Source: Cyanobium sp. WAJ14-Wanaka (GTDB lineage Bacteria; Cyanobacteriota; Cyanobacteriia; PCC-6307; Cyanobiaceae). Taken from it: a stretch of 64,000 nucleotides of DNA. Below the pieces are notes generated by a model. The model was not told the DNA's origin, searched no databases, and saw only the letters and a program-made list of their open reading frames with translations. Location of the stretch: positions 62,001 to 126,000 of the forward strand of contig NZ_JAGQAZ010000002.1 of the NCBI RefSeq assembly GCF_024345375.1. The letters run 5' to 3'. The number at the start of each line of letters is the position of its first letter. The stretch's first letter is position 1. A program made the translations under genes and the position numbers. Positions 1 through 9,289 of the stretch are shown here, piece by piece.

Positions 1-675
1 GGCCTGAAGGCCGAGGTGTTGGAGGCTGCCACCTTCCCGCCGGCACCGATCGAAACCGACTTTGGCTTCGATTTTGACGACGACGGCCAGGGCTGGCTGA
101 TGAATCCTGGCCTGGCATTGCCCCGCAGGCCGGAACGCCATCTCTGGCGCCGGCCCGTGGCCCCACCGCCCCTACAGCGGCCCGTAACCCTCGGGGAACT
201 GATCCGCCAACTCGAGGAAATTGCCGAACGGCTCGAAGACGACGAGGGCAAGGCCCGCAATCGCCATCGCCCCAAGCGCTATAGCGAGCGGGCCGCGATT
301 GAGCAGGTGGCCGCCCTGGCCCACCGCGAAAAGCTGCCGGAAACCACGGCCGCCCTCAGCCAATTTCTGCTGCAGTGGCCCGAGGCCCTTGATTGGACAG
401 GCTTTGACCAACTCGTGCACTCCTGGGCCCAGTGCGTTGAAAGCAAAGGGGCCGCCGCCGACCTCGACGCCGATCGGGTTGGGGTCTTTTGGGCCCTGCT
501 GTTTCTGTGTCATCAGGGCAAGGTGGAGCTGCAGCAGGAGGGAGGACTGTTTGGTGCATTGAGCCTGAAACGGCTGCTAAACGAGGGCGAAAGCGTCCAG
601 CTGCCGCTGGTGAAGGCCGTTGCATCGCCCCAGGGACCAGCTGCCATGCCGACCCATGCAGCGCTGGCTGCCTAG
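1..675 (+). CDS. scpA: Segregation and condensation protein A, C-terminal part (truncated by window edge)
   Basis: The reading frame is open from the first base, so the gene starts upstream and 224 codons are visible. The visible part has the acidic hinge, a helical stretch rich in Leu/Glu (TLGELIRQLEEIAERL) and a C-terminal winged-helix-like block ending with a region of the type 'VFWALLFLCHQGKVELQQ', which is typical of the ScpA kleisin C-terminus. By family, ScpA bridges the SMC heads with ScpB in chromosome condensation. The last ~35 residues are low complexity. The next gene starts 45 bp downstream on the same strand. The identification rests on the C-terminal domain only. Confidence 0.75.
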   Translation, partial: GLKAEVLEAATFPPAPIETDFGFDFDDDGQGWLMNPGLALPRRPERHLWRRPVAPPPLQRPVTLGELIRQLEEIAERLEDDEGKARNRHRPKRYSERAAIEQVAALAHREKLPETTAALSQFLLQWPEALDWTGFDQLVHSWAQCVESKGAAADLDADRVGVFWALLFLCHQGKVELQQEGGLFGALSLKRLLNEGESVQLPLVKAVASPQGPAAMPTHAALAA

Positions 676-720
676 GCCGTTCACTAGGCTTACTTGTCCG
701 TCAGAAATGAGCAAACGCCA

Positions 721-1902
721 ATGAAGGCGATGATCTTGGCGGCAGGCAAGGGAACACGGGTGAGGCCGATCACCCACACCATTCCCAAGCCGATGATCCC
801 CATCCTCCAGAAACCCGTGATGGAGTTTCTGCTGGAGCTGCTGCGGGAGCATGGTTTCACCGAGATCATGGTCAACGTTTCGCACCTGGCTGAGGAGATC
901 GAGAACTACTTCCGCGACGGCCAAAGATTTGGCGTTGAAATTGCCTACAGCTTTGAAGGCCGCATTGAAGACGGCGAGCTGATTGGTGATGCGATGGGTT
1001 CGGCCGGTGGCCTGAAAAAGATCCAAACCTTCCAGCACTTCTTCGACGACACCTTTGTGGTGCTCTGCGGCGATGCCCTGGTCGACCTCGACCTCAGCGA
1101 AGCGGTGCGGCGCCATAAGGCCAAGGGTGCCCTGGCCAGCCTGATCACCAAACGGGTCCCCCGCGACCAGGTGAGCAGCTACGGCGTAGTGGTGACCGAT
1201 GACGACGGCAGGGTGCGCTCCTTCCAGGAGAAGCCGGCCATCGAGGAGGCCGCCAGCGACATGATCAACACCGGCATCTACATCTTTGAGCCCGAAGTGT
1301 TGGACTTCGTGCCCACGGGCCAGCCATTTGACATCGGCTCCGACCTGTTCCCCAAACTGGTGGAATCCGGGGCAGCCTTCTATGCCCTACCGATGGAATT
1401 CGAGTGGGTGGATATCGGCAAGGTGCCCGATTACTGGCAGGCGATTCGCAGCGTGCTGCAGGGTCAGGTGCGCCAGGTACAGATCCCCGGCAAGGAGGTG
1501 CGACCAGGCGTCTATGCCGGCCTAAACGTGGCCGCCGACTGGGACAACATCACGGTGAAGGGCCCAATCTATGTGGGCGGGATGAGCAGAATTGAGAACG
1601 GAGCCACGATCATTGGCCCGGCAATGATTGGCCCCAACTGCCACATCTGTGAAGGCGCCACGATCGACAACTCGATCATCTTCGACTACTCCCGCATCGG
1701 TGCGGGGGTGCGCTTGGTGGAAAAACTGGTGTTTGGCCGTTACTGCGTTGACCGCAACGGCGACCACTTCGACCTGCAGGAAGCTGCCCTCGATTGGCTG
1801 ATCACCGACGTGCGCCGCCTGGATGTGGTTTCCCCCTCACCGCAGCAAAAGGCCATGGCCGAACTGCTCGGCACCGACCTGGCCCTTACGGGCTCGAACT
1901 AA
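721..1902 (+). CDS. NDP-sugar pyrophosphorylase (mannose-1-phosphate guanylyltransferase type) with left-handed beta-helix tail
   Basis: A 393-residue protein that by family transfers a nucleotide to a sugar-1-phosphate to make an NDP-sugar for surface polysaccharides. The N-terminus holds the nucleotide-binding signature LAAGKGTRVRP (residues ~5-15) followed by the conserved KPM..ILQKPVMEF. The mid-region 'CGDALVDLDL' carries the metal-binding GD, and 'EFEWVDIGKVPDYWQA' is typical of the family. The last ~130 residues have hexapeptide-like repeats (GPIYVGG.. IGPAMIGPNC..). The ATG at 721 was chosen because the family motif begins 4 residues later; a TTG at 694 in the same frame would add 9 residues. 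The 3' end overlaps the convergent metF by 17 bp. The sugar and nucleotide specificity cannot be read from the sequence. Confidence 0.88.
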   Translation: MKAMILAAGKGTRVRPITHTIPKPMIPILQKPVMEFLLELLREHGFTEIMVNVSHLAEEIENYFRDGQRFGVEIAYSFEGRIEDGELIGDAMGSAGGLKKIQTFQHFFDDTFVVLCGDALVDLDLSEAVRRHKAKGALASLITKRVPRDQVSSYGVVVTDDDGRVRSFQEKPAIEEAASDMINTGIYIFEPEVLDFVPTGQPFDIGSDLFPKLVESGAAFYALPMEFEWVDIGKVPDYWQAIRSVLQGQVRQVQIPGKEVRPGVYAGLNVAADWDNITVKGPIYVGGMSRIENGATIIGPAMIGPNCHICEGATIDNSIIFDYSRIGAGVRLVEKLVFGRYCVDRNGDHFDLQEAALDWLITDVRRLDVVSPSPQQKAMAELLGTDLALTGSN

Positions 1903-2806
1903 GTGCTGGCACTGGGATTGGGGGTACTTCTGGCCTAAGGCCGGCCATTTCCAGGATCCTGGGGATCTTTTCCTCGGCCTTGATCGCCATCAGGTGCACC
2001 CCCTGGGCGCTCTCCAGGTAACGGGCCACCTGGTCGGCGGCGATCGCCAGACCCTCTTCCGCGGGGTTGCTTGCCATGGCCAGACGATCAACCACCGATT
2101 GGGGAATGTTGGCGCCGGGCACAACGCGGTTGATAAAGGCCGCATTTTTGGCCGACTTCAACAGAAAAACCCCCGCCAATACGGGCAGCCCCAGGGGCTC
2201 TGCGATCTCTTTCACAAAGCGTTCTAGGGCGGCCCCATCCGTAACCATCTGGGTTTGGATGAAGCGGGCACCGGCCTGCTGCTTGCGGGCCATTCGGCTC
2301 TTGAGGCCACTCCAGCTCGGCGACTGGGGATCGGCAGCGGCTCCGGCAAACAGGGCCGTCGGGCCGTCGGGAAGGCTGCCCTGCACCGGATCCATGCCGG
2401 CGTTGAGCTGGGCCACCAACTGCAGCAAACGCACCGATTCCAATTCATTGACCGGGCGGGCCCCCGGTTGATCGCCAGCCCTAACGGGATCGCCCGTCAG
2501 ACAGAGCACATTGCGCAGGCCCAGGGCATGGGCCCCGAGCAAATCGGCCTGGAGGGCAATGCGATTGCGGTCGCGGCAGGCCAGCTGCAAAACGGGCTCA
2601 ATGCCCGCATCCAGCAACAGGCGACACACCGCCCAGCTGGCCATCCTCATCACGGCGCGGCTGCCGTCGGTGACGTTGACCGCATGCACCCAGCCCCGCA
2701 GGGCCTGGGCCGCCGCCAGGGTGCGGCCTGGGTCGCCGCCCCGGGGGGGGGTTACCTCAGCGGTGATGACCAGCTGACCGCTGGCCAGGGCCTGTTGGAG
2801 CAGCAA
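1886..2806 (-). CDS. metF: Methylenetetrahydrofolate reductase
   Basis: A 306-residue flavoprotein of the MetF family, which reduces 5,10-methylene-THF to 5-methyl-THF for methionine synthesis. Near the N-terminus is 'VITAEVTPPRGGD', the family start. It is followed by 'VNVTDGSRAVMRMASW', 'CRDRNRIALQADLLGAHALGLRNVLCLTGDP' (folate/FAD region) and 'FIQTQMVTD', all hallmarks of the TIM barrel. No ATG lies in a sensible place. A TTG at 2806 gives the expected length, but the frame stays open further upstream, so the start is uncertain. The end overlaps the convergent nucleotide-sugar gene by 17 bp. The gene is divergent from the LuxR-type regulator at 2882. Confidence 0.9.
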   Translation of the reverse strand: MLLQQALASGQLVITAEVTPPRGGDPGRTLAAAQALRGWVHAVNVTDGSRAVMRMASWAVCRLLLDAGIEPVLQLACRDRNRIALQADLLGAHALGLRNVLCLTGDPVRAGDQPGARPVNELESVRLLQLVAQLNAGMDPVQGSLPDGPTALFAGAAADPQSPSWSGLKSRMARKQQAGARFIQTQMVTDGAALERFVKEIAEPLGLPVLAGVFLLKSAKNAAFINRVVPGANIPQSVVDRLAMASNPAEEGLAIAADQVARYLESAQGVHLMAIKAEEKIPRILEMAGLRPEVPPIPVPALSSSP

Positions 2807-2881
2807 GCCAAACCCTAAAGAGCAACTCCCATAATGGGCTAGGAAGCTGCCTACAGTAGTTACAGGCCTACGGGTTTAGGG

Positions 2882-3202
2882 ATGGATAGCGATCGCGAAT
2901 ATGGCGCCAATTCGAGCATTGCTTCTAGCCCTGCTTCGAACCCTGCCGTCATCCCTGTTTCCAGTCCAGAGGGTGCTGTTTCCCAGCGAGAGATTGAGAT
3001 CATTGAGCTGGTGGCCCAGGGCCTGACCAACCAGGAAATCGCCCAATCCCTAACGATTAGCAAGCGCACCGTGGATAACCACGTGAGCAATATCTTCACC
3101 AAAACCGGAGCCAAAAACCGGGTGGCCCTGCTCAATTGGGCCATGGACAACGGCAAGATTTGCCGCGATGGCTTTAATTGCTGCGCCCTAGATCAGACCT
3201 GA
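2882..3202 (+). CDS. Small LuxR-type HTH transcriptional regulator
   Basis: A 106-residue protein with a Ser/Pro-rich N-terminus and a single LuxR/FixJ-type helix-turn-helix (residues ~33-84: 'VSQREIEIIELVAQGLTNQEIAQ' then 'ISKRTVDNHVSNIF'). No receiver domain is present. Cyanobacteria have stand-alone LuxR-type regulators of this size, such as PedR, which responds to photosynthetic electron transport. Assignment to that group is an inference from size and architecture. It is divergent from metF (75 bp gap) and overlaps the convergent CYTH gene by 10 bp. The gap contains two short inverted repeats (2828-2838 and 2849-2867) that might be operators, but nothing firmer. Confidence 0.8.
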   Translation: MDSDREYGANSSIASSPASNPAVIPVSSPEGAVSQREIEIIELVAQGLTNQEIAQSLTISKRTVDNHVSNIFTKTGAKNRVALLNWAMDNGKICRDGFNCCALDQT

Positions 3203-3756
3203 CCTGCTGTCGGCCAATCGGCCAGGCCAGCCAATAGGGCCTGGCGCTGCAGCTCCGGCCAGTCGGCCAGGGGACGGTGGGCCAGGGCCGCGTTGCTCAA
3301 GCTGGAGTGGCCGGTTAGCTCCAGATGGCACCAACTGGGCACCAGCAACGACTGCTCGGCATGTTCCAACTCCACCTCAGCAACCACCAGGGGGGCATTG
3401 CTGCCCTCAAATACATCCAGCACCCAATCCCCACCAGCCAGGCTGAGGCCGTGGCGCCTCTTGCTGAGCTGGCTGGGGGCGATCGCCAGCAGGTCTTGGG
3501 CGTCTGCCAAGGGAATGTCGTACTCAAACTCCTGGCGCACCAGGCCGCCATCGGAAGCGGCCGTCTTGAGGGTTAGCCAGGCCTGTTGGCCAGCCTCAGC
3601 TTTCGCAGTTGCGGTAGACGTGGCGGTGCGCACCCGCAGCGTGAGGCCCTCGGGCCCGCTCACCAGATAGCCCTGCTGGAGATGGGCCTGCCAGGCGATT
3701 AGCTCCCGCCACTCCTCGCCCCGCACCAAAAAACGCCGCTCAATTTCCAGGGCCAT
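3193..3756 (-). CDS. CYTH domain protein (triphosphate tunnel metalloenzyme)
   Basis: A 187-residue CYTH protein. The N-terminal signature 'MALEIERRFLV' (ExExxxLV form) and alternating charged strands (LRVRT, WLTLKT, QEFEYDIP, WVLDVFEG, LVVAEVELE) match the eight-stranded tunnel fold, which binds triphosphates and divalent metal. Bacterial members hydrolyse inorganic tripolyphosphate or make cyclic AMP; the sequence does not tell which. It lies downstream of nadK on the same strand, separated by an unusual 16-bp tandem repeat. This suggests co-transcription with nadK, an association I infer from spacing. Confidence 0.87.
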   Translation of the reverse strand: MALEIERRFLVRGEEWRELIAWQAHLQQGYLVSGPEGLTLRVRTATSTATAKAEAGQQAWLTLKTAASDGGLVRQEFEYDIPLADAQDLLAIAPSQLSKRRHGLSLAGGDWVLDVFEGSNAPLVVAEVELEHAEQSLLVPSWCHLELTGHSSLSNAALAHRPLADWPELQRQALLAGLADWPTAGQV

Positions 3757-3761
3757 CGCGA

Positions 3762-3813
3762 TCAGTGCTCTTGGGGCTCAGTCTTGTTTGGGGTCAGTCT
3801 TATTGGGGCTCAG
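3762..3813. repeat. 16-bp tandem repeat spanning the nadK stop codon
   Basis: Three 16-bp units start at 3762, 3778 and 3794, with a fourth partial unit at 3810. Each begins TCAGT and most contain TTGGGG. On the minus strand the TCA is the TGA stop of nadK, so the stop-codon segment is repeated into the nadK-CYTH spacer and each copy carries a TGA. Confidence 0.9.
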
Positions 3814-4724
3814 TTATGGGAGGGCTCCACGGCCGTGAGGCTGCCGGCCCAATGGAGCTTGTGGGTGAGGGTGCGGTAATAGGAGGGGCTCTGTTCGAGA
3901 ACCACCAGCAGGGCTGGATGGGAGCTGCGCTGCACCACCGCCCGATCACCGGCATCGAGCACGGTGGCATGGGCCCCATCCTTCCAGAGCTTGACCCGGC
4001 GGCTGGCTTCCCCAAGGGGAAACACCGAAAGCTGGGCGCGGGCCGGCACCACCACCGCCCGACTCGAGAGGCTCATCGGACAAATCGGATTGACCACAAT
4101 CGCCTCGATGCCGGGGTGCAAGATCGGCCCCCCCGCCGCCATGGCGTAGCCCGTTGAACCCGTGGGAGTTGCCAGGATCAAACCATCGCCGCGGTATTGG
4201 TCGACCACCTCTCCATCAATCTCCAGCTCCAGCATGCAGGTGGGTGAGACCTCATCGAGGGAGGGGCGGAAATAAAAATCATTGAGGGCCAGGTGCACCT
4301 CCTCTGAGCTGCCATCGGGCCTTTCAATATGGGCCTGCAACATCATCCGACGCTCCAGGGCGTAGCGCTCGTCGCGGAGGCGTTGCCAGAGGCAATCGGC
4401 CTCACCGGAGAGTTGCAACAGGCGCCGCTCATGGGTCAGAAAACCCAGGTGCCCGCCCACGTTGAAGCAAAGGATCGGCACCCCCAGGGGAGCCAAGTGG
4501 CGGGCGGCCCCAAGCACCGTGCCATCTCCACCGAGCACCAGGGCCAGATCCGGCAGGGAGGGCTCCGTGGCCAGCAAACCGGGGAAGGGATTGGAGGTGA
4601 GGCCGCTCTGGGCCATCACCACCTGGGTACCGAGGGAGCGCAGGTCTTCTGCGCAGCGCTTGGCCTGGCGCTGCGCAGCCTGGCTGCCGGAGCGCGTGAT
4701 CAACCAAACCCGCTCAAGCTGCAT
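3810..4724 (-). CDS. nadK: NAD kinase
   Basis: A 304-residue ATP-NAD kinase that phosphorylates NAD to NADP. The GGDGT motif is at residues 65-69, the substrate motif 'LNDFYF' is near 147-152, and the glycine-rich '[15 protein letters not shown]' is at 186-200. These are the three diagnostic blocks. It sits 21 bp downstream of ndhE in a minus-strand run with the NDH-1 genes, which is sensible for pyridine-nucleotide metabolism. The stop codon lies inside the first unit of a 16-bp tandem repeat. Confidence 0.95.
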   Translation of the reverse strand: MQLERVWLITRSGSQAAQRQAKRCAEDLRSLGTQVVMAQSGLTSNPFPGLLATEPSLPDLALVLGGDGTVLGAARHLAPLGVPILCFNVGGHLGFLTHERRLLQLSGEADCLWQRLRDERYALERRMMLQAHIERPDGSSEEVHLALNDFYFRPSLDEVSPTCMLELEIDGEVVDQYRGDGLILATPTGSTGYAMAAGGPILHPGIEAIVVNPICPMSLSSRAVVVPARAQLSVFPLGEASRRVKLWKDGAHATVLDAGDRAVVQRSSHPALLVVLEQSPSYYRTLTHKLHWAGSLTAVEPSHN

Positions 4725-4745
4725 GGTGCTGGAAGTGTGGCTGGC

Positions 4746-5075
4746 TCACCAGCGCAACAGGTTGAAGCGCTCCATGTCCACCGTTTCCCGGTTGCGATAC
4801 AGGGAGAGCAGGATCGCCAGGCCAACCGCCGCTTCTGCTGCCGCCACCGTGATCACAAAAATCGCGAACACCTGGCCCCGGATCAGCTGGCCATCCATGT
4901 AATCGGAGAAGGCCATCAAATTGATATTCACCGCATTCAGCATCAACTCAATGCTCATCAGCACCCGCACGGCATTGCGGCTGTTGATCAAACCCCACAC
5001 CCCAGTACAGAACAAAATCGCAGCCACCACCAGGTAGGCCTGCAGGGGAATGCCGTTGGAGAAGCTTGCGTCCAT
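4746..5075 (-). CDS. ndhE: NAD(P)H-quinone oxidoreductase subunit 4L (NuoK-like)
   Basis: A 109-residue membrane protein with three hydrophobic helices ('[17 protein letters not shown]', '[19 protein letters not shown]' with the conserved membrane Glu, and '[20 protein letters not shown]' with a second Glu). This is the NuoK/NdhE proton-channel subunit of the membrane arm of photosynthetic complex I (NDH-1) in thylakoids. It is the last ndh gene of the ndhA-I-G-E operon, 23 bp after ndhG. Confidence 0.96.
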   Translation of the reverse strand: MDASFSNGIPLQAYLVVAAILFCTGVWGLINSRNAVRVLMSIELMLNAVNINLMAFSDYMDGQLIRGQVFAIFVITVAAAEAAVGLAILLSLYRNRETVDMERFNLLRW

Positions 5076-5098
5076 CAGAGGGGAGGGGGTAAGGAAGG

Positions 5099-5701
5099 TT
5101 AAACCGAAGATTTATCGACCAGCAAGGGCGTGCGGGACTTTTCCAAAAGACCCTGATCCGCAGGCTCACCAGTGATCACATCACTGCTGCTGACATCGCG
5201 GCGGGCCAACACAATTGCACCGATCATCGCCATTAGCAGCAGTACGGAAGCCAATTCAAATGGCAACAGGTAGTCGCTGAAAAGATGCTCGCCAATCCTG
5301 ATCGTGGCGTCTTCCCCCACCGGAATTGGGCCGGGCAGGTTCCAGGCGGTGGTGAAGGCAACCCGGATCAGGAGCACCAGCAAGCCACCACAGACAGCCC
5401 CGGATAAAACGCGGCGCAGGGCCAGGCCAGGGATGGCCTCGAGGGTTTCCTTTTTATTAACGAGCATGATCGCAAAGAGGATCAGCACGTTCACGGCGCC
5501 CACGTATACGAGCACCTGGGCTGCCGCCACAAAGCTGGCGTTAAGCATCAGGTAGAGGCCAGCTACGGACAGGAAAACACCGCCCAAAAGGAAGGCTGAG
5601 TAGACGATGTTGGGCAGCAGCACCACTCCAAGGGCGCCAATTACGAGGGCGGCCGAGAGCAGCACAAAACAAATCAGCTGGGTGGTGATGGCAATAGTCA
5701 T
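5099..5701 (-). CDS. ndhG: NAD(P)H-quinone oxidoreductase subunit 6 (NuoJ-like)
   Basis: A 200-residue membrane subunit of NDH-1. It has five hydrophobic segments, including '[19 protein letters not shown]' and '[23 protein letters not shown]', the highly conserved NuoJ helix-3 region. The C-terminus after ~165 is soluble. Its start overlaps the ndhI stop by one base (TGATG type), indicating translational coupling in the operon ndhA-I-G-E. Confidence 0.96.
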   Translation of the reverse strand: MTIAITTQLICFVLLSAALVIGALGVVLLPNIVYSAFLLGGVFLSVAGLYLMLNASFVAAAQVLVYVGAVNVLILFAIMLVNKKETLEAIPGLALRRVLSGAVCGGLLVLLIRVAFTTAWNLPGPIPVGEDATIRIGEHLFSDYLLPFELASVLLLMAMIGAIVLARRDVSSSDVITGEPADQGLLEKSRTPLLVDKSSV

Positions 5702-6276
5702 CAGGGTTTCACTTCAGCTGCGGGCAGGCTGCCGGCCCGTGGGGCCGTATCCGGCACTCCATGGGGGTCCATTTCGCCCTTGGGCAGATAGGCCAGTTCC
5801 CGCAGGGCAAAGACCGCGGGATCACTGGTGACGCTGGTGGGTAGACGGCCCAGGGCAACGTTGTCGAAATTGAGGCTGTGGCGATCAAAGGTGGCCAGCT
5901 CGTATTCCTCCGTCATCGAAAGGCAATTGGTGGGGCAGTACTCCACGCAGTTGCCACAGAAAATGCATACCCCGAAATCGATCGAGTAGTTGCGCAGTTC
6001 CTTTTTCTTGGTCGCCTTATTCATCACCCAATCCACCACCGGCAGATTGATCGGGCAGACCCGCACACACACCTCGCAGGCGATGCACTTGTCGAATTCG
6101 TAGTGGATCCGGCCCCGGTAGCGCTCCGAAGGGATCAGCTTTTCGTAGGGGTACTGGACCGTGATCGGCCTGCGGCGCAGGTGGTCAAAGGTGACCGATA
6201 GCCCCTGGGCTAGGTACTGGCTTGCCCCAACCGCATCGCGGGTGTAGTCGCCGACTTTCTTGAGGAACCCGAACAT
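5701..6276 (-). CDS. ndhI: NAD(P)H-quinone oxidoreductase subunit I, 2x[4Fe-4S] ferredoxin-type
   Basis: A 191-residue iron-sulfur subunit of NDH-1. Two 8Fe ferredoxin motifs are complete: C64/C67/C70/C74 ([12 protein letters not shown]) and C104/C107/C110/C114 ([12 protein letters not shown]). By family it relays electrons in the connecting module, taking them from ferredoxin in cyanobacteria. It lies between ndhA (61 bp upstream) and ndhG (1-base overlap). The C-terminal ~50 residues are less conserved and Pro/Ala-rich. Confidence 0.97.
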   Translation of the reverse strand: MFGFLKKVGDYTRDAVGASQYLAQGLSVTFDHLRRRPITVQYPYEKLIPSERYRGRIHYEFDKCIACEVCVRVCPINLPVVDWVMNKATKKKELRNYSIDFGVCIFCGNCVEYCPTNCLSMTEEYELATFDRHSLNFDNVALGRLPTSVTSDPAVFALRELAYLPKGEMDPHGVPDTAPRAGSLPAAEVKP

Positions 6277-6336
6277 GGAATGGGGGGGAAAGGGCGGGGG
6301 GAACCAAAGCTCCCCCCATGATGACTGGCTAGGGCC

Positions 6337-7488
6337 TTACCCGCCGAAAACTGCCGGGAAGGCAAGCTTGAGGGCGGCGGTTACGAGCAAATTGGCCAGG
6401 GCAATGGGCAGCAGAAACTTCCAGCCCAGGTCGAGTAGCTGGTCGATCCGCACCCGGGGCACGGTCCAGCGCAGCAGGATCGCGAAAAAGACCAGAAGGT
6501 AGGCCTTCAGCACGGTCATAACAATGCCAACGGAGGCCGTAATCACCTGCACCACTGGGGCATCCAGGGGCTGACCCAGCCAGCCGGCCAGCCACTCCAC
6601 TGGGATGGGGAATCCCCAACCACCCAGGTAAAGCACCGAGACCAGCAGTGCCGAAAGCACCAGGTTGATGTAGCTGCCCAGGTAGAAGAGGGCAAACTTC
6701 ATGCCCGAATACTCGGTCTGGTAGCCGGCCACCAGCTCCTCTTCCGCCTCTGGCAGGTCGAAGGGCAGGCGCTCGCACTCGGCCAGGGCACAGATCCAGA
6801 AGATCACAAAGCCCACCGGCTGGCGCCAGATGTTCCAGCTGAGGATGCCGGCTCCGTTCTGCTGATCAACGATCGCAACGGTGCTGAGGGAGTTGCTCAT
6901 CATCACCACCGCCAGCACCGCCAGGGCCAGGGGTATTTCGTAGCTAATCGACTGGGCCGCAGCCCGCAATCCCCCCAGCAGGGAATATTTGTTGTTGGAG
7001 GCGTAGCCACTCATCAACAGGCCAATGGGCTGGATGCTGCTGAGGGAAACCCAGAGGAAGATCCCCACGCCCACATTGCTGATCAGCATGTGCTGACCAA
7101 AGGGCACCACCAACCAGCTCAAGATCACCGGCACAAGCACCAGGATTGGCCCGAGGGTGAACAGCAAGCCGTCCGCCCTGGCTGGGATTACATCCTCCTT
7201 AAACAACAGCTTCAGGCCATCGGCCATGGGCTGAAGAATGCCTAGGGCGCCCGCATATTCAGGCCCGATGCGCTGCTGCACGGCGGCGGAGATCTTGCGC
7301 TCCAGCCAGACGTTCACCAGCACGCCGACCACGGCGGACACCAACACCAACAGCATTGGTAGGGGCAACCACAGCAGGTGTGCCGCGCCTGGGCTGAGGC
7401 CCAAGCCGGATAGGGCCTGCTCAAAGCTGGCCTGCAAATCAAGGCCCCCTTGCACCACGCCAGGGGCGAGAGCCGGGTTGCTCACCAT
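6337..7488 (-). CDS. ndhA: NAD(P)H-quinone oxidoreductase subunit 1 (NuoH-like)
   Basis: A 383-residue polytopic membrane subunit at the quinone site of NDH-1. Signatures are '[27 protein letters not shown]..' type residues near 60-80 and the quinone-pocket block '[30 protein letters not shown]' around 235-265, both diagnostic. It is the first gene of the ndhA-I-G-E operon. The start codon lies 24 bp downstream of the gltA stop on the same strand, so gltA and ndh could share a transcript. Confidence 0.97.
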   Translation of the reverse strand: MVSNPALAPGVVQGGLDLQASFEQALSGLGLSPGAAHLLWLPLPMLLVLVSAVVGVLVNVWLERKISAAVQQRIGPEYAGALGILQPMADGLKLLFKEDVIPARADGLLFTLGPILVLVPVILSWLVVPFGQHMLISNVGVGIFLWVSLSSIQPIGLLMSGYASNNKYSLLGGLRAAAQSISYEIPLALAVLAVVMMSNSLSTVAIVDQQNGAGILSWNIWRQPVGFVIFWICALAECERLPFDLPEAEEELVAGYQTEYSGMKFALFYLGSYINLVLSALLVSVLYLGGWGFPIPVEWLAGWLGQPLDAPVVQVITASVGIVMTVLKAYLLVFFAILLRWTVPRVRIDQLLDLGWKFLLPIALANLLVTAALKLAFPAVFGG

Positions 7489-7512
7489 TGGGGTTGTTCA
7501 GATTTGAGCAAC

Positions 7513-8682
7513 TTAGCGGGCCCCTTGGGGAAGCCATGGTCTTTCGGCATGGCCTGTGTAGATCTGGGTAGGGCGGTAGATGCGGTTGGCCCCGAGTTGC
7601 TCCTTCCAATGGGCCAACCAGCCGGCCGTGCGGGCAATGGCAAAAATTGGGGTAAAGAGGTCTTCGGGGATGCCCAACTTGCGATATACAAGCCCTGAAT
7701 AAAAGTCGACGTTGGGGAAAATCCCCTTTGGGCCAAGCCGATTAGCGGCTACTGCTTCGAGCTTGCGGGCCCTGTCATAGAGGGGATCGTGGCCGAATTT
7801 GTCGAAGAGCTGTTCGGCCAACTTCTGGAGAATTCCGGCCCGGGGATCCTTGACCTTGTATTCCCGATGGCCAAAACCCATAATTTTTTGCTTCTCGGCC
7901 ATCGCCCGTTCCAGCCAGGGCTCCACCTGGTCTTCGCTGCCGATCTGCTCCAGCATTGTGAGCACGTCCTCATTGGCACCGCCATGGAGCGGGCCTGCCA
8001 GGGTTCCCACAGCCGAGGCCACCACCGCGTAGGGGTCGGTGAGGGTGCTGGCAGTGACGCGGGCGCTAAAGGTGCTGGCGTTGAGGCTGTGCTCGGCGTG
8101 GAGGATCAGGCAGGCATCAAAGATGCGGGCCGCCAAGGGATCCGGCTCCCGCTCGGTGAGCATGTAGAGAAAATTGGCCGAATAGGCCAGGTCATCGCGG
8201 GGCTGGATCGGATCCTGACCTTTGCGAATCAACTGAAAGGCCGCCACCATCGTGGGGATCTTGGCGATCAGGCGGACCACCGCCGCCACGATGTACTCGG
8301 GGTTATCGAGGGCCCTGCGTGAATAGAACAGCCCCAAGGAGGCCGCGCTGGCCTGGAGGGCATCCATCGGGTGCCCCGCCGAGGGGAAACTCTTCATCAT
8401 GTCGCGGATGCGGAAGCTGACCCGCCGGTGCATTTGCACCTCCTGCTCAAATTCCTGGAGTTGATCCGACTTGGGCAGTTCACCCCAGATCAAGAGATAG
8501 GCAGTTTCCAGAAAACTGCTGTGGATCGCCAGTTGACCCACCTCATAACCCCTATAGGTGAGCCTGCCCGCCTGGCCATCGATGGCGCATATGGCCGACT
8601 GGGTAGCGGGTACCCCCTCCAAGCCTGGGCGAAACAGGGCGTTTAGGGATTCGAGCCCGGCACTGGTTGCTACTGATGCCAT
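7513..8682 (-). CDS. gltA: Citrate synthase
   Basis: A 389-residue citrate synthase (oxaloacetate + acetyl-CoA to citrate), the entry to the incomplete or branched TCA cycle of cyanobacteria. Key blocks are 'LTYRGYEVGQLA', 'HAEHSLNASTFSARV' with a catalytic His, 'GPLHGGANEDV', and 'MGFGHREYKVKDPRA' with the second His and CoA-site Arg. The ATG at 8682 starts MASVATSAG, as in related enzymes. The same frame is open 20 codons further upstream (ATG at 8742), but that stretch has no family similarity. It is followed closely by ndhA. Confidence 0.95.
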   Translation of the reverse strand: MASVATSAGLESLNALFRPGLEGVPATQSAICAIDGQAGRLTYRGYEVGQLAIHSSFLETAYLLIWGELPKSDQLQEFEQEVQMHRRVSFRIRDMMKSFPSAGHPMDALQASAASLGLFYSRRALDNPEYIVAAVVRLIAKIPTMVAAFQLIRKGQDPIQPRDDLAYSANFLYMLTEREPDPLAARIFDACLILHAEHSLNASTFSARVTASTLTDPYAVVASAVGTLAGPLHGGANEDVLTMLEQIGSEDQVEPWLERAMAEKQKIMGFGHREYKVKDPRAGILQKLAEQLFDKFGHDPLYDRARKLEAVAANRLGPKGIFPNVDFYSGLVYRKLGIPEDLFTPIFAIARTAGWLAHWKEQLGANRIYRPTQIYTGHAERPWLPQGAR

Positions 8683-8764
8683 CCGCAGGGGAGCCGATCC
8701 TTGAAACCTACGGCCGACCGGCCGACCCATGCAGTAGCGCACGCTGCCAGCAGGGGTAGGGCCC

Positions 8765-9289
8765 CTAGCCAGCCAGGATTTGCCTGGGTGCCATCAGCAA
8801 CCTCAACTGGGCGGCCCCAGGCCCGAGCTGCAGCAGGGCAATCCCGGCCTTTTTGAGGGGGATGGTGCCTGCGGGGGCCCCAATCAGAAGGGCGGCCAGG
8901 TCGCCCAGGTCGGGTTCATGGCCCACCAGGGCCCAGCGGGAGTCCAATGCCAAACCATCACAGCAAACCTGTTGGCGCAGGCGTTGAACCAGGGCCCAGC
9001 CATCTGCGCCTGGTGCCCGGGCATCAGCTCCAGGCGCCAAACCCGGCTCGATTTGGCACTGGCCCCCGGGCAGCAGCAAGCCAGCCTCCACTGCAATCTG
9101 GGCGGTTTGCCTGGCCCGCAGCAGCGAACTGCTGAAAATGCCTTGGCAGTGCAGCTCCATGGCGATTAGCCGTTCCACCACGGCACGGCTGCGCAAGCGA
9201 CCTGGCTGGGTGAGCGCTCGATCGTGGTCGAGCAGCCCGGGCTGAAGCTCCTGGGCTATGCCATGGCGCAACAGCAGGATTTCAAGCAA
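8765..9289 (-). CDS. sixA: SixA-type phosphohistidine phosphatase (histidine phosphatase superfamily)
   Basis: A 174-residue member of the histidine phosphatase superfamily. It has the RHG motif with nucleophile His9 (LLLRHGIAQE), 'SSSLLRARQTAQIA' (the substrate Arg region) and the second catalytic His124 in 'LVGHEPDL', the arrangement seen in SixA. By family it removes phosphate from histidine phosphotransfer domains or small substrates. It overlaps the upstream DUF3352 gene by 8 bp and is probably co-transcribed with it. Confidence 0.87.
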   Translation of the reverse strand: MLEILLLRHGIAQELQPGLLDHDRALTQPGRLRSRAVVERLIAMELHCQGIFSSSLLRARQTAQIAVEAGLLLPGGQCQIEPGLAPGADARAPGADGWALVQRLRQQVCCDGLALDSRWALVGHEPDLGDLAALLIGAPAGTIPLKKAGIALLQLGPGAAQLRLLMAPRQILAG

